Source: Enterobacteriaceae bacterium 4M9 (lineage in GTDB: Bacteria > Pseudomonadota > Gammaproteobacteria > Enterobacterales > Enterobacteriaceae). Taken from it: a DNA stretch of 64,000 nt. Made by a program: the position numbers and the translations under genes. The stretch lies in contig JAADJJ010000001.1 in the NCBI GenBank assembly GCA_010092695.1, positions 2,666,001 through 2,730,000 of the forward strand, written 5' to 3'. Below the pieces are notes generated by a model that did no database searches, had not been told where the DNA came from, and saw only the letters and a program-made list of their open reading frames with translations. This document shows positions 60,688 through 64,000 of the stretch, piece by piece (within the stretch, counting starts at the first letter, position 1; the number at the start of each line of letters is the position of its first letter).

Positions 60688-60692
60688 CTTTT

Positions 60693-61262
60693 ATGCGTCA
60701 TGCTCATCACCGCCCTAAAGATCCGCAGGCATTACGTCTGCGCCTGTTACATAGCGCCGCACAAATCATCGCCGCAGCAGGTTTAACCGGCTTAACCCTT
60801 GATAAAGTGGTTCGTCATAGCGGAGTCAGTAAAGGCGGCCTGCAACACCATTTTGCCAGCAAGCAGGCGCTGGTCGACGGCGTATTCGCCGAGTTGCAAC
60901 AACGTTTTCTGGACGAGATTAATCACGAAATAGCGCAAGAGCCAGAGCATAACGGGCGTGCCACGCGCGCCTATATTCGCGTCTGTGCGCGCCGCATGTC
61001 GGATGAAGAGCAGGAAATCAACCGGGTGCTGATGGCATCCATGCTTGCAGAACCGGCGCTTCGCGCCTGCTGGGCCAATTTTATCAACCACCGCCTGCCG
61101 CAGGATGACGGCAACGCGCAACAAAACCGTCAACGGCTGCTGTGCCGCCTTGCCGCTGACGGGCTCTGGTTTGCCACGCTGTGCGGCTATCACCAGCAAA
61201 CGCCAGAGCAACGTCTGGATATTATCAATCACCTGCTTGTTCTCGCGGAGCGCGCCGAATGA
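60693..61262 (+). CDS. TetR-family regulator
   Basis: A 189-residue repressor with the TetR helix-turn-helix at residues ~12-60 (ALRLRLLHSAAQIIAAAGLT, GLTLDKVVRHSGVSKGGLQH, HFASKQALVDGVF). A helical ligand-binding domain of the TetR_C type follows (INRVLMASMLAEPALRACWA, LAADGLWFATLCGYHQQTPE). It overlaps the SMR efflux gene as ATGA and carries an operator at its own start, so it most likely controls this two-gene operon in response to a pump substrate. The start at 60693 fits the domain; a frame extends further upstream without support. Confidence 0.9.
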   Translation: MRHAHHRPKDPQALRLRLLHSAAQIIAAAGLTGLTLDKVVRHSGVSKGGLQHHFASKQALVDGVFAELQQRFLDEINHEIAQEPEHNGRATRAYIRVCARRMSDEEQEINRVLMASMLAEPALRACWANFINHRLPQDDGNAQQNRQRLLCRLAADGLWFATLCGYHQQTPEQRLDIINHLLVLAERAE

Positions 61263-61588
61263 CCTGGATTTTTTTAAGCATTGCGATTGTGAGTGAAGTG
61301 ATTGCCACCACCGCACTCAAACTCTCCGACAGCTTCACGCGCCTGTGGCCGAGCGTTACCACTGTTTTGCTCTACGGCCTTGCCTTCTGGTGCCTCACAA
61401 TTCCGATGCGAACCCTTCCCACCGGAGTGATTTACGCCATCTGGTCAGGTGCCGGTATTGTGCTGATTGCGCTTATCGGCTGGCTGCTGCTCGACCAGAA
61501 ACTTGACTGGCCCGCCGTGCTCGGCATGGGCCTGATTATCGCTGGCGTGCTGGTCATCAACCTGTTTTCGCGCAGCGTTGTACACTGA
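61259..61588 (+). CDS. Small multidrug resistance (SMR) efflux protein
   Basis: Four-helix inner-membrane proton antiporter of 109 residues (EmrE/QacE type). The essential glutamate is Glu13 in FLSIAIVSEVIATTALKLSD. The family tract AIWSGAGIVLIALIGWLLLD (TM3, with the GxG motif) and the final helix GMGLIIAGVLVINLFS are present. It should export lipophilic cations or quaternary ammonium compounds as a dimer. Translation is coupled to the TetR gene by the ATGA overlap. Its stop lies 3 bases from that of the convergent AraC gene. Confidence 0.93.
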   Translation: MTWIFLSIAIVSEVIATTALKLSDSFTRLWPSVTTVLLYGLAFWCLTIPMRTLPTGVIYAIWSGAGIVLIALIGWLLLDQKLDWPAVLGMGLIIAGVLVINLFSRSVVH

Positions 61589-61591
61589 GGT

Positions 61592-63910
61592 TCACCCAAC
61601 CCGTCTTAGCTCAAACAGGCAGATGGCGTTAATGTCCATCTGCAACTCTACCGTCCAGCTATCTGTCACGGTTTCATCACTGAGCGCGAGCGTCGGCTCT
61701 GCGCGGCTGCTGATAAACGCCATGGTTTCGTCATCTCGCCCGTAGCGCGTGTGCTGTCGTTCATATTCGTAATATAGTGTACCGTTTTGCTGGTCAAACA
61801 GGTGCTTTTTTACCTGCCAGATGCCCGCTTCCAGCCCGTCGAGCGTAAAACGCAGATGGCGACGGTAGCCATGCAGCAAATGTTGTTGAATCGACAGCCA
61901 GGGGTTAATGGTCACGCTGTGGGTGAGCAGCACGATGTATTTATCGCCATCGCGCGCAATGAGATGATCCTCGCCCCAGGCAATCAGCCGTCCGCGCAGG
62001 CGTTCGCGCAGTGCGAGTACGTGGAAGATGGGGCGGCGCGACACGGTATCGTAAAATAACGCCAGGCTACTGGTATCAATGTGGGTGTGTCCGAGCACTT
62101 CATTCTGCGCCTGAGAGTTTATCCAGAAACCTAGCGTTTCTGCCTGTTCGGGCAGTTGCAGCAATGTTTTCATGAGCAGCGCGCCGCGAAAGAAGCTGCC
62201 GTTACTGTACAACGTGTCGCCAGTAAGGGTGTTCCAGTTTTGAAGAAACAGCGGCAACTGAAGTCCACGCGCGCGCAATTGCGCGACCACCGCTTGCAGC
62301 CGTTGTTCCACGTAGCGGGTGCTGGCAGCAAAGTCGGTTTCTCCGGCATTGCGGTAATCAATGTGCTCGTTAGGGTTAGCGCAAATCCCCAGAAAATCGA
62401 CATCGTGCAGAAGCGGCATAGCAAACAGCGGGCACTCCCCGATCCGCGCGTTATGCCCGGAAAACGGCCAGGCAAGGCCAATACGGCACGGCGGCAGGCG
62501 CTCGCGCAGCACGTAAAAGCGTGCACTGAAAGCCTGAGGATCGCTTTGCGCTTCGGCTCCCGCCATCACAATAAACCGCCAGTTATGCACATACTCCTCG
62601 CCAAACATCAGCACGCAGTGATGAATAAAAGCCAGCAGCTTATCCTGGTAACCCGCTTCATCACTTAACAGGTTTTCATCTCGAATGCGCACCAGCAGAC
62701 CAATGCCGGCACGGTGTAGAAAACTGATAGCCAGATCGGCATTGCTGTAGCGTGACCATGTGGGAAACTGCTCGTCGGTATGAAAGTCTGGCATGATGGT
62801 ATCGCCAGAAATCAACTGGTGAACTTCAATCCAGCCCAGGGGTAACTGGCGGCGGGCTAGCATTATCTGCTGCTGAATGTGGCTTTTGAGGATCTCATCG
62901 AGTTTACCCACCGCCAGCACGTAGCGTCGTTTTGCCAGCGTTACCGGTTTATCCGGAAGCTGTCTGGCGTTGATAAGCAGTTTTTCCGTCGCACCGCTCT
63001 CCTGCCACAAATTTTCGCCGTCACGTGCCTGCCCGGTGAGCAGCGCAAACAACTCAGCGTAGCTAAACGGCAGCGTTTTATCTTCGGCAAGCGCGTCACT
63101 GGCCGGATTGCTGCCGCCCTCGCGCAATGTCTGGCGAAACTGGCGCGGCGTGACACCGTAACGTTTTTTAAACAATACCGTGAACGTGCGAATATCAGGA
63201 AACCCGCAGGAATGAGCAATCTGGTACAGCGCCCGGTTGGAGGTCGCCATTTCACTCACCACCCGACGCAGGCGAATATCGGCCAGTCGGCTACGGAAGC
63301 TGTCACCCACTTCCTGACTGAACAGGCGGGAAAGATAAGCCTCCGTGACGTGCTGGGTTTGCGCTGCCTCGCGCAGCGTGACGTTTTCGGCGTAATGGGT
63401 TTCCATCCATTCCAGCACCCGCTCAATACGCTGGCTGTATCCCCCGGCACGCTTAACTGGCGCAGGGATTTTGCAGTACTGCGTGAGAATACGCAGGATA
63501 AGCGGCAGGCGGCTGTGGATCTCCATGAGCCCCAGTTCAGGGTTGCCCTGTAAATGAGAGATAGCCACTTCCGCGATGTGCTGGCGCAAGCGCACGCTGC
63601 TGCTGGCCTCTCTGCCACGCTCAGGCTTGAAATACCAACTGGCAAGATTGCTGGTAAAGCGCGACAAATATAAAGACGGCAACGTCAGCACAATGATCAG
63701 GTTGTCGCCCTTACCACTGAGCCGCCATGTGCTGTTGCGGTTAACCACCGCCAGTTCACCTGCGCTGTAACGGGCGGCCTGCTCGTCGAGCACCAGCGTC
63801 ACATCGCCCTTCAGCACGGAAATGATCGTTAATGCGTTCTCCCGGCTGCCCACGAGGTTCACGATGTTAATAATGTCGAGATTAAATTCCCGCTCATAGT
63901 GTTGCTGCAT
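61592..63910 (-). CDS. AraC-family regulator fused to a GH39-like barrel
   Basis: A 772-residue fusion. Residues ~1-100 form a cupin-like sensor (LTIISVLKGDVTLVLDEQAA). An AraC double helix-turn-helix lies at ~165-265 (RVLEWMETHYAENVTLREAA, LSRLFSQEVGDSFRSRLADI, IAHSCGFPDIRTFTVLFKKR, YGVTPRQFRQTL). The large C-terminal part (~300-772) resembles a family 39 glycosidase barrel (YVHNWRFIVMAGAEA, PLFLQNWNTLTGDTLYSNGS, GHTHIDTSSLALFYDTVSRR). It may sense or bind a sugar rather than cleave it. The ATG at 63910 is chosen for AAGGAGG 8 bases upstream; an earlier start at 63979 lacks this. Confidence 0.85.
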   Translation of the reverse strand: MQQHYEREFNLDIINIVNLVGSRENALTIISVLKGDVTLVLDEQAARYSAGELAVVNRNSTWRLSGKGDNLIIVLTLPSLYLSRFTSNLASWYFKPERGREASSSVRLRQHIAEVAISHLQGNPELGLMEIHSRLPLILRILTQYCKIPAPVKRAGGYSQRIERVLEWMETHYAENVTLREAAQTQHVTEAYLSRLFSQEVGDSFRSRLADIRLRRVVSEMATSNRALYQIAHSCGFPDIRTFTVLFKKRYGVTPRQFRQTLREGGSNPASDALAEDKTLPFSYAELFALLTGQARDGENLWQESGATEKLLINARQLPDKPVTLAKRRYVLAVGKLDEILKSHIQQQIMLARRQLPLGWIEVHQLISGDTIMPDFHTDEQFPTWSRYSNADLAISFLHRAGIGLLVRIRDENLLSDEAGYQDKLLAFIHHCVLMFGEEYVHNWRFIVMAGAEAQSDPQAFSARFYVLRERLPPCRIGLAWPFSGHNARIGECPLFAMPLLHDVDFLGICANPNEHIDYRNAGETDFAASTRYVEQRLQAVVAQLRARGLQLPLFLQNWNTLTGDTLYSNGSFFRGALLMKTLLQLPEQAETLGFWINSQAQNEVLGHTHIDTSSLALFYDTVSRRPIFHVLALRERLRGRLIAWGEDHLIARDGDKYIVLLTHSVTINPWLSIQQHLLHGYRRHLRFTLDGLEAGIWQVKKHLFDQQNGTLYYEYERQHTRYGRDDETMAFISSRAEPTLALSDETVTDSWTVELQMDINAICLFELRRVG

Positions 63911-64000
63911 CACCCCGGCCTCCTTGCACAATGATAATGCCGGCAAAATAGCAAATATCACCCGGTGTTTTTTTGACATTGCTTATTTTTAACACAGCAA

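Overview
The window reads as chromosome from a member of the Enterobacteriaceae. Many genes are recognisable orthologues of Escherichia coli genes (treF, ymjA, yaiL, betTIBA, mcbR, curA, mnaT, ydcZ, ydcY, ydcR, ampC). They sit in a fairly GC-rich background together with catabolic clusters typical of environmental enterobacteria. I cannot name the genus. There are no rRNA or tRNA genes, CRISPR arrays or prophage modules. Apart from two insertion sequences, one KilA-N gene and a repeat-rich intergenic block, the region looks like ordinary chromosome.

Layout. 1-4.9 kb: 3-(3-hydroxyphenyl)propionate catabolism, mhpABCD on the minus strand (mhpD runs off the left edge), with the divergent activator mhpR and a perfect MhpR-type operator. 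5-9.5 kb: cytoplasmic trehalase treF, small genes, an RluA-type pseudouridine synthase, yaiL and a cold-shock-domain protein. 9.6-16.6 kb: a decaying hexuronate locus. It holds an intact IS256-family element with an 8-bp target duplication, an uxuA remnant, an IS911-like element that has replaced the 5' ends of both uxuA and uxuB, an intact uxaC, and a kdgK pseudogene. 17-21.9 kb: a PhzF-family protein, a secreted NTF2-like protein, an ABC-F ATPase with an attenuator-like leader, and a PIN-domain protein.

21.9-28 kb: the choline-to-glycine-betaine system, betA-betB-betI divergent from betT, with a BetI operator. 28-33 kb: small genes, then a three-gene operon quiC - MFS transporter - AroE-like dehydrogenase that would feed dehydroshikimate into protocatechuate. 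33-42 kb: an RcnB-like protein, then mcbR, curA, a NicO metal transporter, an XRE-cupin regulator, mnaT, ydcZ, a beta-hydroxyacid dehydrogenase, ydcY, a DppA-like binding protein and a glutamine amidotransferase. 42-47 kb: an aldehyde dehydrogenase, a DUF305 protein, a chemoreceptor with a clear sigma-28 promoter, a molybdate-binding (Mop) pseudogene and an AT-rich KilA-N gene.

47-54.5 kb: a compact catB-catC-catA-benA-benB-benC-benD cluster taking benzoate through catechol to muconolactone, with a divergent IclR regulator and a PcaR-like operator. 54.5-55.3 kb: a non-coding block with a G-rich heptamer array, strong hairpins and four copies of a ~122-bp repeat. 55.4-64 kb: a class C beta-lactamase without ampR, a carboxymuconolactone-decarboxylase-family protein with a LysR regulator, a GNAT enzyme, the MocR-type regulator ydcR, a thioesterase, a TetR-SMR efflux pair, and an AraC regulator fused to a glycosidase-like barrel.

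The common theme is aromatic-compound catabolism (mhp, qui, ben/cat) beside osmoprotection (bet, treF), with a uronate pathway that has been lost. The most interesting candidate for something undescribed is the ABC-F leader at 20341-20480: two overlapping mini-ORFs cover one arm of a long terminator stem. The repeat block at 54496-55260 comes next.
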